From Pacificimonas sp036351775 (GTDB lineage Bacteria > Pseudomonadota > Alphaproteobacteria > Sphingomonadales > Sphingomonadaceae), in NCBI GenBank assembly GCA_036351775.1, contig JAZBPX010000053.1:186001-250000 (forward strand): DNA of 64,000 nt, given 5' to 3'. Position 1 is the first letter of the stretch, and every line of letters starts with the position of its first letter. The notes under the pieces are model-generated. The model was not told the origin of the DNA, searched no databases, and saw nothing but the letters and a program-made list of their open reading frames with translations. Positions 1 through 9,106 of the stretch are shown in pieces. A program made the translations under genes and the position numbers.

Positions 1-885
1 ATTGGCTCGGGCGCGATCGGTGTCGAATTTGCGAGCTTCTACAGCGATATGGGCGCGGACGTGACTATTGTCGAAATGCTGGACCGGATCGTGCCGGTCG
101 AGGACGCCGACATCTCCGCGCACATGCGAAAGCGGCTGGAAGCGGACGGCATGACCATCCTGACCGGGGCCGCCGTCGAGGGCGTCGAGGTCGGCGCGAA
201 GGGCGTGACCGCCGCGATCAAGGACAAGGCGGGGAAAACCGCGAAAACCGACTTCAGCCACGTCATCCTCGCCATCGGCATCGCGCCGAACAGCGAGGAG
301 ATCGGGCTGGAGAACCTCGGCATTGAAACCGACCGCGGGCACATCAAGACCGACGATTACGGCCGCACGAATGTGGACGGCGTCTGGGCGATTGGCGACG
401 TGGCGCGCGCGCCGTGGCTGGCGCACAAGGCGAGCCATGAGGGGGTGGTTGCGGCAGAAGCGATTGCCGAGGCGCTGGGCAAGGGTTCGGGCCGTGCGCC
501 GCACCCGATGGACTATGACAACATTCCGGGTTGCACCTATTCCCGGCCGCAGATCGCCAGCATCGGCATGACCGAGGCGGCGGCGAAGGAGGCAGGCCGC
601 AAGCTGAAGGTGGGCAAATTCCCCTTCATCGGCAACGGAAAGGCCATTGCGCTGGGTGAGGCGGACGGGCTGGTGAAGACGATCTTCGACGCGGACAGCG
701 GCGAGCTTCTCGGCGCGCATATGATCGGTGCGGAAGTAACGGAACTGATCCAGGGCTTCGTGGTCGCGCGGCAGCTGGAGACGACCGAGGAGCAGCTGAT
801 GCAGACGGTCTTCGCGCATCCCACCCTGTCCGAGATGATGCACGAAAGCGTTCTCGATGCCTATGGGCGGGCGATCCACTATTAG
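1..885 (+). CDS. lpdA: Dihydrolipoamide dehydrogenase, 5' end outside the window
   Basis: The frame is open from base 1, so the N-terminal FAD-binding part with the redox disulfide lies outside the window; 294 residues are visible. They begin inside the NAD-binding Rossmann fold (IGSGAIGVEF). Next comes the second FAD contact, where TNVDGVWAIGDVA carries the GD pair that binds the FAD ribityl chain. The dimerisation domain ends in FAHPTLSEMMHES, which carries the His-Glu dyad of this flavoprotein disulfide reductase family. The enzyme reoxidises lipoamide in 2-oxo acid dehydrogenase complexes. lipA lies 3.8 kb downstream, which fits a lipoate theme but is not an operon. The family call is firm; which complex it serves cannot be told from this part. 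Confidence 0.93.
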   Translation: MGSGAIGVEFASFYSDMGADVTIVEMLDRIVPVEDADISAHMRKRLEADGMTILTGAAVEGVEVGAKGVTAAIKDKAGKTAKTDFSHVILAIGIAPNSEEIGLENLGIETDRGHIKTDDYGRTNVDGVWAIGDVARAPWLAHKASHEGVVAAEAIAEALGKGSGRAPHPMDYDNIPGCTYSRPQIASIGMTEAAAKEAGRKLKVGKFPFIGNGKAIALGEADGLVKTIFDADSGELLGAHMIGAEVTELIQGFVVARQLETTEEQLMQTVFAHPTLSEMMHESVLDAYGRAIHY

Positions 886-967
886 GGGCCAGGTTGCGAG
901 GTGACCTACCGACCGCCTTTCTCGTCCGCCGGATTGAACCATCCGCCTGACATCCCGTTTGCCCTTC

Positions 968-2236
968 ATGGCGTCTGAAACCGAAAGCCCGGAAAACGGC
1001 AAGGGTTCGCTGGCCCGCTCGATCTCGCCGCCCATGCTGGCGGTTTACGGTCTTGGCACCGTGCTGGGCGCCGGGATCTACGTGGTCATCGGAAAGATTA
1101 TCGGCGAGGCCGGGGCGCTTGCGCCGCTGGCATTCCTGATTGCCGCCATCGCCGCCGGTTTCACGGCGTTCTCCTACGCCGAGCTTGGCGCGCGGATACC
1201 GGAAGCGGGTGGATCGGCCGCGTTTGTCGATCAGGGGTTCGACAGGACGCTGCTGACCGTCCTGATCGGCTGGGCGGTCATTGCGACCGGGCTGGTGTCC
1301 GCAGCGACGATCGCCACCGGGTTCGTCGGTTATCTTGGTGAGGTGGTGACGATTTCGAAATGGTGGGCGGTCCCGGCCCTGATCGGCACGCTGACCGCCG
1401 TTGCGGCGATCGGCGTTCGCCAGTCGGCATGGTTTATGGGACTGACCACGGCGGCGGGCGTAGTCGGTCTGGTCTACGTGCTCTGGTTCACCGCGCCAAA
1501 CCTTGCGGGCTTCCCGCAGATGTTCATGGACGCGCTGCGCGGCATGGGCGACGCTCCGCCGGTCCAGGGTGTGGCGATCAGCATTGTTCTCGCTGCCTTC
1601 CTTGGCTTCTATGCCTTTATCGGCTTTGAAGACTTGGTGACGCTGGGTGAGGAAGCGCAGGATGTCGAACGCGCCCTGCCCATGGCGATCTTCGCGGCGC
1701 TGTTCATCCCGCTGGCGCTTTACATGGTGGTTTCGGCAGCGGCCATTTCCACGCTCGACATGGAAGCGCTGGACAACAGCACCGCGCCCCTTGTGGACAT
1801 TGTCGAGAAGGAGGGGCGGAGCGGCCTGTTCCTGACCGCTGTCAGCCTGCTGATCATCGTGAATGGCGCGCTGGCGCAGATCGTCATGGCGAGCCGGGTC
1901 ATCCATGACCTGGGCGTCCGGCGCGGCGGCGCGCCCGCCTGGCTGTCAGAGGTGAACGACAAGACCGATACGCCCGTACTTGCGACGCTGCTGAGCGGCG
2001 CGGTGGTAACCGTCCTGGCGCTGTTCCTGCCGACCGAACAGCTCGCCGGTATCACGAGCTACATAATTCTGGTCGTGTTCTTCGCGGCGAACGCGGCGCT
2101 GCTGGCGGTGAAGCGGCGCGGCACGGAGGCGGGGTCCGGGGTCCGCACCTATCCGGCGATCATACCGATACTGGGGATGATCGCCTGCGCCGGACTGTTC
2201 GGAGCGCAGCTGCTGCTGGGGGGCGGAGGAGAATGA
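968..2236 (+). CDS. APC-family amino acid permease
   Basis: A 422-residue polytopic membrane protein with about 12 hydrophobic segments. The first segment holds GLGTVLGAGIYVVIGKIIGE, close to the GxGxxxGxGI substrate-binding turn of APC permeases, and YAELGARIPEAGGSAAF is the conserved loop after it. GFYAFIGFEDLVTLGEE is the unwound helix 6 region typical of amino acid transporters. An in-frame TTG lies at 959, but ATG 968 is the better start. The small gene at 2249 follows after 12 bases, so the two are probably cotranscribed. The substrate cannot be read from sequence. Confidence 0.85.
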   Translation: MASETESPENGKGSLARSISPPMLAVYGLGTVLGAGIYVVIGKIIGEAGALAPLAFLIAAIAAGFTAFSYAELGARIPEAGGSAAFVDQGFDRTLLTVLIGWAVIATGLVSAATIATGFVGYLGEVVTISKWWAVPALIGTLTAVAAIGVRQSAWFMGLTTAAGVVGLVYVLWFTAPNLAGFPQMFMDALRGMGDAPPVQGVAISIVLAAFLGFYAFIGFEDLVTLGEEAQDVERALPMAIFAALFIPLALYMVVSAAAISTLDMEALDNSTAPLVDIVEKEGRSGLFLTAVSLLIIVNGALAQIVMASRVIHDLGVRRGGAPAWLSEVNDKTDTPVLATLLSGAVVTVLALFLPTEQLAGITSYIILVVFFAANAALLAVKRRGTEAGSGVRTYPAIIPILGMIACAGLFGAQLLLGGGGE

Positions 2237-2248
2237 CAGGAGACCGAT

Positions 2249-2590
2249 ATGGCCGACGATGACAGGGACGAGCTGTACGACGAGTTCACCGACAAGGTGA
2301 ACATGCAGCCGAAGGAGCTGGAGGACTGGCTGGAAACCGAGGAGTCGAAGTCCGTCGGCGACAGCGATTCCGGTGAGAGTACCGGACACAAGTCCGGCAA
2401 GCGGATCGTCGAGATCAAGCGGACTAACAAGGCTGACCTGACCGACGATCAGTGGGATCATATGAACAAGGTGGTGAATTACATCAGCCGTCACTGCGCG
2501 CAGGTGCCGGATGATCCGGAAGGTTCGAACTGGGCCTACAGCCTGAAAAACTGGGGCCACGACCCGATGAAGGACGATGGCTGCGCCTGA
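2249..2590 (+). CDS. DUF3140-type small acidic protein
   Basis: A 113-residue, highly charged soluble protein with no signal peptide. It matches my memory of DUF3140: an N-terminal 'EFTDKVNMQPKELEDWLETE' stretch, a central GHKSGKRIVEI block, 'ADLTDDQWDHMNKVVNYI', and a C-terminal SLKNWGHDPMK block. An AGGAG ribosome site lies about 9 bases before the ATG. No enzymatic motif is visible and the function is unknown. Its 12-base spacing after the APC permease suggests a shared transcript. Some members are loosely likened to DNA-binding proteins, but nothing here proves that. Confidence 0.75.
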   Translation: MADDDRDELYDEFTDKVNMQPKELEDWLETEESKSVGDSDSGESTGHKSGKRIVEIKRTNKADLTDDQWDHMNKVVNYISRHCAQVPDDPEGSNWAYSLKNWGHDPMKDDGCA

Positions 2591-2608
2591 TCAGGGCCGG
2601 AGGGCCAG

Positions 2609-3262
2609 CTACGTACCGATCTCTTCATCGGGATCGAGGGGAATGAAGTGATCGGTGTCGTGGTCGAGCCGGTAGAGGATCCCTTCGGCGATGCCGAAAT
2701 AGGTGCCCTCCAGACGGAGTGTGCCCGCGGCCTCTCGCTCGCGGACCCAGGGGAAGCTGCGGAGATTGTTCAGGCTGACACGGACGGCAGCCTGTTCGAG
2801 CGCCTTCTGACCATCGAGATCGGGATGCTTTTCGGCAAGGGCGGCAATGCGGTCGCGTTCCACCCGCAAGATTTCCATCCAGTCGCCGATGAAGCCGTCA
2901 TCCTCGTGCCCGCCATTGGCAAGCGCGGCCTTGATGCCGCCGCACTGCGCGTGGCCCATGACGACGATATAGTGAACCTCCAGCCCTTTCACGGCGAACT
3001 CGAGCGCCGCTGAAACCCCGTGGAGGCCGCCGCCGGTCTCATAGGGGGGAACGAGGTTGGCGACGTTCCTAAGGACGAAGACCTGCCCCGGCTCCACGTC
3101 GAAGATCATCGCGGGATCGACGCGGCTGTCGCAGCAGCCGATGACCATCAGACCGGGATGCTGGCCCTTGACCGCGAGGCGGTCATAGCGGCGGCGCTGG
3201 TCCTGGTAGTTGCCGTTGCGGAACCGGCGATAGCCGTCGAGCAGGGCTTGAAACTCAGGCAT
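2609..3262 (-). CDS. can: Beta-class carbonic anhydrase
   Basis: Interconverts CO2 and bicarbonate in the cytoplasm. The 217-residue protein has the beta-class zinc site: CCDSR (Cys43, with Asp45 and Arg47 as the catalytic dyad) and GHAQCGG (His104 and Cys107). Length is normal for the family. It starts 9 bases after the end of the SbtB-like gene, so it is the last gene of a three-gene minus-strand operon with a bicarbonate transporter and its PII-like partner. That context points to supplying bicarbonate for carboxylases rather than a solitary housekeeping role. The family call is firm. Confidence 0.93.
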   Translation of the reverse strand: MPEFQALLDGYRRFRNGNYQDQRRRYDRLAVKGQHPGLMVIGCCDSRVDPAMIFDVEPGQVFVLRNVANLVPPYETGGGLHGVSAALEFAVKGLEVHYIVVMGHAQCGGIKAALANGGHEDDGFIGDWMEILRVERDRIAALAEKHPDLDGQKALEQAAVRVSLNNLRSFPWVREREAAGTLRLEGTYFGIAEGILYRLDHDTDHFIPLDPDEEIGT

Positions 3263-3271
3263 CCTCGCCGC

Positions 3272-3583
3272 CTAGTATTTCTTGCCGCGCACGACTTCGA
3301 CATCCGAAATCAGCAGCATGAGGCCGTGACTGTCGAGGATGGGCTGTACGGCATCGGTGAAGGCGGCCTCATGGTCCTTGTCGCAGATCGCAAGGAACAT
3401 CTGTTTCGCGGTTGCGCCGGTCACCTGGTCGTCTGTCCAGCGGCCAGACTCGCCCATCCCGCCCGCGGCCTGGAACAGCGTGTAGTTCTCGATGCCGACG
3501 GCGGCGGCCTTGGCGATGAGTTCACGCATCAGCGGCTTGTCGGCGAGAACCTGGATGCGGCGGCGGTGGATCGTGTCGGTCAT
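3272..3583 (-). CDS. sbtB: SbtB-like PII-family regulator
   Basis: A 103-residue protein starting at ATG 3583, overlapping the sbtA stop in an ATGA. It has a ferredoxin-like PII layout: beta strand RRIQVLADK, a helix, the strand ENYTLFQAAGGMGESGRW that leads into a T-loop, and a final strand LMLLISDVEVVRG. In cyanobacteria SbtB binds adenylate nucleotides and SbtA and gates bicarbonate uptake. The C-terminal cysteine-bearing R-loop of cyanobacterial SbtB is absent here; the chain simply ends in GKKY. The translational coupling to sbtA is the strongest support for the assignment. Confidence 0.82.
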   Translation of the reverse strand: MTDTIHRRRIQVLADKPLMRELIAKAAAVGIENYTLFQAAGGMGESGRWTDDQVTGATAKQMFLAICDKDHEAAFTDAVQPILDSHGLMLLISDVEVVRGKKY

Positions 3584-4554
3584 GAGAGCAGTCCGGCAAA
3601 AGTGGCGGCCATCCAGCTGTATAGCGGAATGCCGAGCGTGATGTTGAACGGGAAGGTGATGCCGAGCGAGAGGGACAGGTAAAGTCCGGCATTGGCCTGC
3701 GGTAGCGCCATGCGCATGGCAGCAGGAACGGCGATGTAGGAGCTGGACGCGGCGAGGATCGCGAGCGCGGCGGCAGTCCCGCCCTCCAGGCCGATCAGCG
3801 CTGCGATGGCCGCACCGATAGCGCCGTTGATCACGGGCAGGACGAGGGCAAGCGTCACGAGACGTTTCGTCAGTGCCTTGGCCTCTAACAGGCGGCGCGA
3901 GGCGATCAGGCCCATGTCGAGGAGGAACAGGCAGAGAATGCCGCGGAAGATATCCTCGAACAGCGGCGCGACCGGCGCGAACCCGCTCGGTCCGGACAGG
4001 AGACCGACGAAGAACGCGCCGACAAGGAGAACGACCGAGCCGTTCAAGAGAACCTCGTGCCACAGGTTGCGCGACGTGCCGGGGGCGCCCTTGTCGGTGC
4101 CGCGCGCGGCGAGCCAGATGCCGACGACGATGGCGGGCGTCTCCATGAGCGCGAGCACCGCGACCATGAAGCCGGCCGGCGCAGTGTCCATCGCGGTCAG
4201 GATCTCGACGCCGGTTACGTAGGTGACGACACTGACCGAGCCGTAATGCGCAGCCACCGCTCCGGCATTGATACCGTCGAGGCGTCCGAAGCCCCGGAGA
4301 AGCGGAAAGGCGATGAGCGGAAGCAGCGCACTGAGCGACAGCCCCGCAAGGAGGGCGAGGCCGATCTCCGCAGTGAAGCCGGCCTCCGCAACCTGAACGC
4401 CGCCCTTCAGGCCGATCGCGGCCATCAGGTAGAGCGACATGCCCTTCGCGATGCTTTCGGGGATGGCGAGGTCGGACCGCGCGAACCCTGCCAGGATACC
4501 AAGCGCGAAAAACAGGATGACCGGCGAGAGCAGGGTCGAGAGGGCAGCGTCCAT
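3580..4554 (-). CDS. sbtA: SbtA-type sodium-dependent bicarbonate transporter
   Basis: A 324-residue inner-membrane protein with about ten hydrophobic segments in two inverted halves. Family hallmarks include LSPVILFFALGILAGFARSD, SLYLMAAIGLKGG, and in the second part AAHYGSVSVVTYVTG followed by LALMETPAIVVGIWLA. These match the Sbt_1 (formerly DUF897) family, whose cyanobacterial member imports bicarbonate with sodium. It is the first gene of the sbtA-sbtB-carbonic anhydrase operon and is divergent from lipA. The family call is strong. Transport of bicarbonate in this organism is inferred from family and neighbours. Confidence 0.87.
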   Translation of the reverse strand: MDAALSTLLSPVILFFALGILAGFARSDLAIPESIAKGMSLYLMAAIGLKGGVQVAEAGFTAEIGLALLAGLSLSALLPLIAFPLLRGFGRLDGINAGAVAAHYGSVSVVTYVTGVEILTAMDTAPAGFMVAVLALMETPAIVVGIWLAARGTDKGAPGTSRNLWHEVLLNGSVVLLVGAFFVGLLSGPSGFAPVAPLFEDIFRGILCLFLLDMGLIASRRLLEAKALTKRLVTLALVLPVINGAIGAAIAALIGLEGGTAAALAILAASSSYIAVPAAMRMALPQANAGLYLSLSLGITFPFNITLGIPLYSWMAATFAGLLS

Positions 4555-4706
4555 CGGGGGCTGCTAGAGCGCCCGGCCCGCCGTGACAATCCGACGCGCG
4601 AAGACGGTCACGAGGACGGAGCCGGCTTGGGATGTGACCATACGGGGTCTGCGATACCCAAAACGGGGTGTGGCGCTGGGCAGCGCGCGGCATTAACTGC
4701 CCCGGT

Positions 4707-5636
4707 ATGAACGATATGACGCCGCTGACCGCCCCGGGCCGCCCCGAACGCCGACGCAAGCCTGACTGGCTGCGCGTGAAAGCACCGACGTCGAAGGGCT
4801 TTGCCGAAACGCGCAAGCTGATGCGGCGGCTGAACCTGAACACGGTCTGCGAGGAAGCGGCGTGCCCGAACATCGGTGAATGCTGGACGCAGAAGCACGC
4901 CACGGTAATGATCCTGGGCGACACCTGCACGCGGGCCTGCGCCTTCTGCAACGTGAAGACCGGGATGCCGCAGCCGGTCGATCCGCTGGAGCCCGAGCAT
5001 GTTGCGGTCGCGGCGGGTGAGCTTGGCCTTGAACATATCGTCATCACGTCGGTGGACCGGGACGACCTGCCGGACGGGGGCGCGGGGCAGTTCGTGAAGG
5101 TGATCGAGGCGCTGCGGAAGAATGCGCCGCAGACGACCATCGAAATCCTGACGCCCGATTTTCGCAACAAGGCGGACGAGGCGGTTCAGGCGATCGTCGA
5201 GGCGCGGCCCGACGTTTACAACCATAATCTGGAAACGGTGCCGCGGCTCTATCCGACGATTCGCCCCGGCGCGCGCTACTTCCATTCCCTGCGCCTGCTG
5301 GAGCGGGTGAAGCAGCTCGATCCGACGATCTTCACGAAGTCCGGCATGATGCTGGGGCTGGGCGAGGAGCGGCTGGAGGTTCACCAGGTGATGGACGACA
5401 TGCGCTCTGCCGATATCGATTTCCTGACGCTGGGCCAGTATCTGCAGCCGACGCCGCGCCATGCCGAGGTCATCGACTTCGTATCGCCCAAGCAGTTTGG
5501 CAGCTTCGGCGAGATGGCGCGGGCGAAGGGCTTCCTGCTCGTTTCGTCCTCACCGCTGACGCGCTCGAGCTATCATGCCGGTGATGATTTCGCACGTTTG
5601 AAAGCGGCGCGGGATGCCCGGCTGGCGAAGGCTTAG
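4707..5636 (+). CDS. lipA: Lipoyl synthase (radical SAM)
   Basis: Inserts two sulfurs into octanoyl chains on lipoyl domains of 2-oxo acid dehydrogenases and the glycine cleavage H protein. It carries both iron-sulfur motifs of the family: the auxiliary cluster CEEAACPNIGEC and the radical SAM CTRACAFC, then FCNVKTG and the conserved HIVITSVDRDDLPDGGA. The C-terminus has the FTKSGMMLGLGE and SSPLTRSSYHA segments. The start is ATG 4707 (309 residues); an upstream in-frame GTG at 4668 would add residues without family support. The gene stands alone on the plus strand and converges on the PilZ gene. Confidence 0.96.
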   Translation: MNDMTPLTAPGRPERRRKPDWLRVKAPTSKGFAETRKLMRRLNLNTVCEEAACPNIGECWTQKHATVMILGDTCTRACAFCNVKTGMPQPVDPLEPEHVAVAAGELGLEHIVITSVDRDDLPDGGAGQFVKVIEALRKNAPQTTIEILTPDFRNKADEAVQAIVEARPDVYNHNLETVPRLYPTIRPGARYFHSLRLLERVKQLDPTIFTKSGMMLGLGEERLEVHQVMDDMRSADIDFLTLGQYLQPTPRHAEVIDFVSPKQFGSFGEMARAKGFLLVSSSPLTRSSYHAGDDFARLKAARDARLAKA

Positions 5637-5648
5637 GCCGCCAGGCTT

Positions 5649-5963
5649 TTAGCCGTTTACGACCACGAAGGACTGCGGTGTCGCCTCCGACCGGTCGGCG
5701 GTCATCGCCTCGCCGCGCCCGATACGGCGGGCATATTGCAGGCCGACACGGTCACCTTCGATCCAGCGCACCTCGCAGATCATGGAGGGCTCGTCCTTGA
5801 TGTGAAGCTCGACATGCTCGCCGAGGTGAAGTTCCATGTCGCACTGGATAAGGGCGCCGTTCTCCGAGACGTCGCGGATGATGGCGCGCCGGGTCACACC
5901 GGCAACGACGATCTTTCCTGCGCGAAGAATGCGTGCCCTCTGACTGCGATCTGTTTCGACCAT
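5649..5963 (-). CDS. PilZ-domain protein
   Basis: A 104-residue single-domain protein. The segment RRAIIRDVSENGALIQCD matches the D-[SA]-x-x-G part of PilZ, and the rest predicts a short beta-barrel (HVELHIKDE, CEVRWIEGDRVGLQYA). The N-terminal arginine cluster DRSQRARILR does not contain an exact RxxxR, the first half of the usual cyclic di-GMP site, so ligand binding is uncertain. It ends 12 bases from lipA on the opposite strand. Possible role: cyclic di-GMP effector or a structural PilZ module. Confidence 0.8.
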   Translation of the reverse strand: MVETDRSQRARILRAGKIVVAGVTRRAIIRDVSENGALIQCDMELHLGEHVELHIKDEPSMICEVRWIEGDRVGLQYARRIGRGEAMTADRSEATPQSFVVVNG

Positions 5964-6019
5964 TACGCTTACCGTTTATCTGCCATCTTCATGTAGGCGG
6001 CTGGAATAGCGGGGGAAGG

Positions 6020-9000
6020 TTACTGCCCGGTTGACGGGCTTGGTAAACTCGTTCCGGCAGCGGACGGAACCGGCTCCTCATTTCCGCGCGCGATCAACAG
6101 GTACATGACCGGTGTTACAATACGGCTGAGGAGGGTCGAAGAGATGAGGCCGCCGATAATGACGATGGCGAGCGGGGCGTAAAGCGCGGCGCCCTCGACT
6201 GCGAGCGGCATCAGGCCGCCAATGGCGGTGACGGACGTAAGAAGGACGGGCAGGAACCGGATTTCGGCAGCTTGCTCGACCGCCTCCCGAAGGGCGAGGC
6301 CACGCGCTCTTAATTTGGTCGTGAAATCGACGAGAAGGATCGAGTTTTTGATCTCGATACCGATGAGGGCGATGAAGCCGATCACGGCATTATAGGAAAT
6401 CGAGTTGCCGGTAATCCAGAGCGCGATCAGGCCGCCGAAGAAGCCGAGCGGAATGACGCCCGCAACCACGATGGTTTCGCGGAACCGCCCGAACTCGGCG
6501 ACCAGCACGCCGAAGATACCCGCTATGGCGAACATCGCGATCAGGCCAAGGCCGGAAAAACTCTCCGATGCCGCCTCGGCTTCGCCGGCGATCCCGATGG
6601 CATAGCCGGGCGGAAGCTCCAGCGCGTCGAGTTCTGGCTGAATTTCGGCGAGTGTGCGGGATGAAAGGAAATCGTCGCGCACAAAGGCGGTAATCAGGTT
6701 CACACGCTCCAGCTGATAGCGGTCGATGCGGGGCGCGACGCTCTCCAGGAACGGGTCCGTGACTTGGCCAAGCGGAACGACGGCACCGTTGCTGGTCGGG
6801 ATGTAGATGTCCTGAAGCGCAGCGACCTCTCGCCGTTCATCCATGGGAAGGCGGACGGTGACGGGATAGCTGTCGCCCTCGCTGTCGCGGAAGATGCCGC
6901 CGCTTTGGCCGAGCAGCGACAGGCGCACCGTCTGACGAAGCTGGTCTGGCGAAACGCCAAGAAGCGCCGCACGCTCCCGGTCGAAGCCAAGGTTCAAATC
7001 AACGCGGGTTTCGGCCAGCGGGTTCTCGATATCGCGCGTTCCGGGATGATCGCGGATGATGGTCTCGACTTTCTCCGAAATGCGGCGGATCTCATCGAGG
7101 TCGGGACCGGTGATGCGAAGCGCGATGGGGGCCTCCACCGGCGCGCCGTTCGAGAAGCGGCGGACGAGGATATCGGCGGACGGGTCCTCTTCGAACGTCT
7201 CGCGCAGGTTATCGACGATCTCGGGACTGGTGCGCGGGTCCCAGTCGTCGAGAACGACGACGACGTTCCCTTCTCGCGTGCGGGTGAAATTCGAGAACAC
7301 ATTGTAGAAGACCATGGGGCCGCCCGCACCCGAATGCTCGACGACATAGTTGACGCCCGGTTCTTCGGCGATGCGGTCGGCGACGCGGCGGACGACGCGG
7401 TCGGTCCCCTCGACGCCGGTACCCTCGGCGGTGCGAACCTCGACCGTGAAGAAGGGAACATCGGCACCGGGGAACAGCGAGAAGCCAAGGGTGGGAACGA
7501 GGGCAAGGGCGGAGAGGCACAGCGCCATCGTGCCGACGAACCAGCGGCGCGGCCGGGCAAGCGCGCGGTGCAGCAGCGGCGTGTAAACCTTGTGGATGCC
7601 GCGATTAACCGTGCGGAGAAAGATGTTGCCCTCCGGATCGTCATCACGGCGGAGGATACGGCTGGCGAGGAAAGGGATGACCGTCAGCGACACCACAAGA
7701 GAAGCGCCGACGGTAAAGATGACCGCCATCGGCAGGCTGCGCGTGAACTCGCCCGCGCCGCCGGGCAGGGAGGCGATCGGGATGAACGCGAAAATCAGGA
7801 CGGCCGTCGAGCCGATCACGGCGGCCTTGATCTCTGCCGTGCCCTTCAGGGCGGATTCCAGGCGTGACGCGCCCATGCGCAGGTGCCGGGAGATGTTCTC
7901 CGTGACCACGATAGAATCGTCCACGAGGAGACCGAGGGAGAGGATGAAGCCTGCAATGGAAAGCTGGTTCAGGGAAAAGCCGGTCAGCTGCATGGCAAGA
8001 ACGCCGGAGGCGAGGCTGAGCGGGATGGACACCATGACGATCGCCGAGGCACGCGGACCGAGCGGCAGCAGCGTGATCATCACGAGGCTGAGCGCGATGG
8101 CGAAGTCGCGGGCGAGCGTTGACAGGCGGTCGCGGATCTCGATGGTCTGGTCGAACACGTTCACGAGGCGAATGTCGGGCGGAAGGGTGCGCTCGAACGC
8201 CTCCATCTCGGCGGCGATGTCCTCGCGAATGTCGAGGGCGTTCAAACCGTCCTTCTGCTGGCTGGCGACGAGGACCGCGCGTTCGCCGTTGACGCGGACG
8301 ATGTGCAGGTTCTCGTCGGTTTCCCAACCCACATCGGCGATATCGCCCACGGACAGCACGGTCCCGCCATCGCCCCGAAGCGGCGTCTCGCGGATCTCCT
8401 CAAGCTCTCGAAACGCGCCCCCTGCATCGACGTTCAGGCGGGCGTCGCCGGCATGGACGACGCCTGCGGGCAGATCGGTGCCTGCGCGTGACAGGGCAGC
8501 GGCAACGGTGCTGGCGGGCAGGCGGTATTCGGCGAGACGCGCCGGGTCGATGGCAACGCGGACCTCTGGGTTCGGCAGGCCGAAGATGTCGGATTCGCGA
8601 ACGCCGGGTACGCGGGTCAGCCGCTCCGACAGGTCCACCGCGAACTTTTCCATTCGCCGCCAGGATGCGGTCTCGCTGATCAGCGCGAACTGGACCATGG
8701 CGGCCTGCGTGGTGCGCGCGCGGCGGAACTCGATACCGGTGCCCGGGGGCAGGCGGTCGCGCACCGCGCTCACCTCCCGCACGGTATCGTTGAACTTCTC
8801 ATCGACGTCGGAGCCCCAGTCGAACTCGACGGTGATGACCGACAGGCCGTCATTGGAACTGGAATCGACGGCGGACACATCGTCGAGGCTCTGGATCGTT
8901 TCCTCGATAGGCTTGGCGACCGTCTGTTCCATGTCCGCCGCATCGGCACCGGGCTGGGCGGCAATGACGGTGACGAACGGGATCGGGAAATGCGGATCGA

Positions 9001-9106
9001 CGGAACGCGGGATCGACAGGAACGCACTGAGGCCGAGCGCGGCGAGCAGGCCAGCGACGATCAGCGTCAGCTGCCAGTTGCGGACGGCCATTTCCGTCAG
9101 GTTCAC
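6020..9106 (-). CDS. RND efflux permease (AcrB/HAE family)
   Basis: A 1028-residue inner-membrane pump with the duplicated RND layout: an N-terminal helix, a large periplasmic loop (about residues 35-330), a helix bundle, a second loop and a second bundle. The helix 4 proton-relay motif GLLVDDSIVVTENI keeps the double aspartate. It starts with GTG, overlapping the adaptor stop as GTGA, so the adaptor and pump are translated together. No outer-membrane factor or TetR/MarR-type regulator is adjacent, so it must use a channel encoded elsewhere. It most resembles hydrophobic/amphiphilic exporters rather than metal exporters; the substrate is unknown. Confidence 0.93.
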   Translation of the reverse strand: MNLTEMAVRNWQLTLIVAGLLAALGLSAFLSIPRSVDPHFPIPFVTVIAAQPGADAADMEQTVAKPIEETIQSLDDVSAVDSSSNDGLSVITVEFDWGSDVDEKFNDTVREVSAVRDRLPPGTGIEFRRARTTQAAMVQFALISETASWRRMEKFAVDLSERLTRVPGVRESDIFGLPNPEVRVAIDPARLAEYRLPASTVAAALSRAGTDLPAGVVHAGDARLNVDAGGAFRELEEIRETPLRGDGGTVLSVGDIADVGWETDENLHIVRVNGERAVLVASQQKDGLNALDIREDIAAEMEAFERTLPPDIRLVNVFDQTIEIRDRLSTLARDFAIALSLVMITLLPLGPRASAIVMVSIPLSLASGVLAMQLTGFSLNQLSIAGFILSLGLLVDDSIVVTENISRHLRMGASRLESALKGTAEIKAAVIGSTAVLIFAFIPIASLPGGAGEFTRSLPMAVIFTVGASLVVSLTVIPFLASRILRRDDDPEGNIFLRTVNRGIHKVYTPLLHRALARPRRWFVGTMALCLSALALVPTLGFSLFPGADVPFFTVEVRTAEGTGVEGTDRVVRRVADRIAEEPGVNYVVEHSGAGGPMVFYNVFSNFTRTREGNVVVVLDDWDPRTSPEIVDNLRETFEEDPSADILVRRFSNGAPVEAPIALRITGPDLDEIRRISEKVETIIRDHPGTRDIENPLAETRVDLNLGFDRERAALLGVSPDQLRQTVRLSLLGQSGGIFRDSEGDSYPVTVRLPMDERREVAALQDIYIPTSNGAVVPLGQVTDPFLESVAPRIDRYQLERVNLITAFVRDDFLSSRTLAEIQPELDALELPPGYAIGIAGEAEAASESFSGLGLIAMFAIAGIFGVLVAEFGRFRETIVVAGVIPLGFFGGLIALWITGNSISYNAVIGFIALIGIEIKNSILLVDFTTKLRARGLALREAVEQAAEIRFLPVLLTSVTAIGGLMPLAVEGAALYAPLAIVIIGGLISSTLLSRIVTPVMYLLIARGNEEPVPSAAGTSLPSPSTGQ

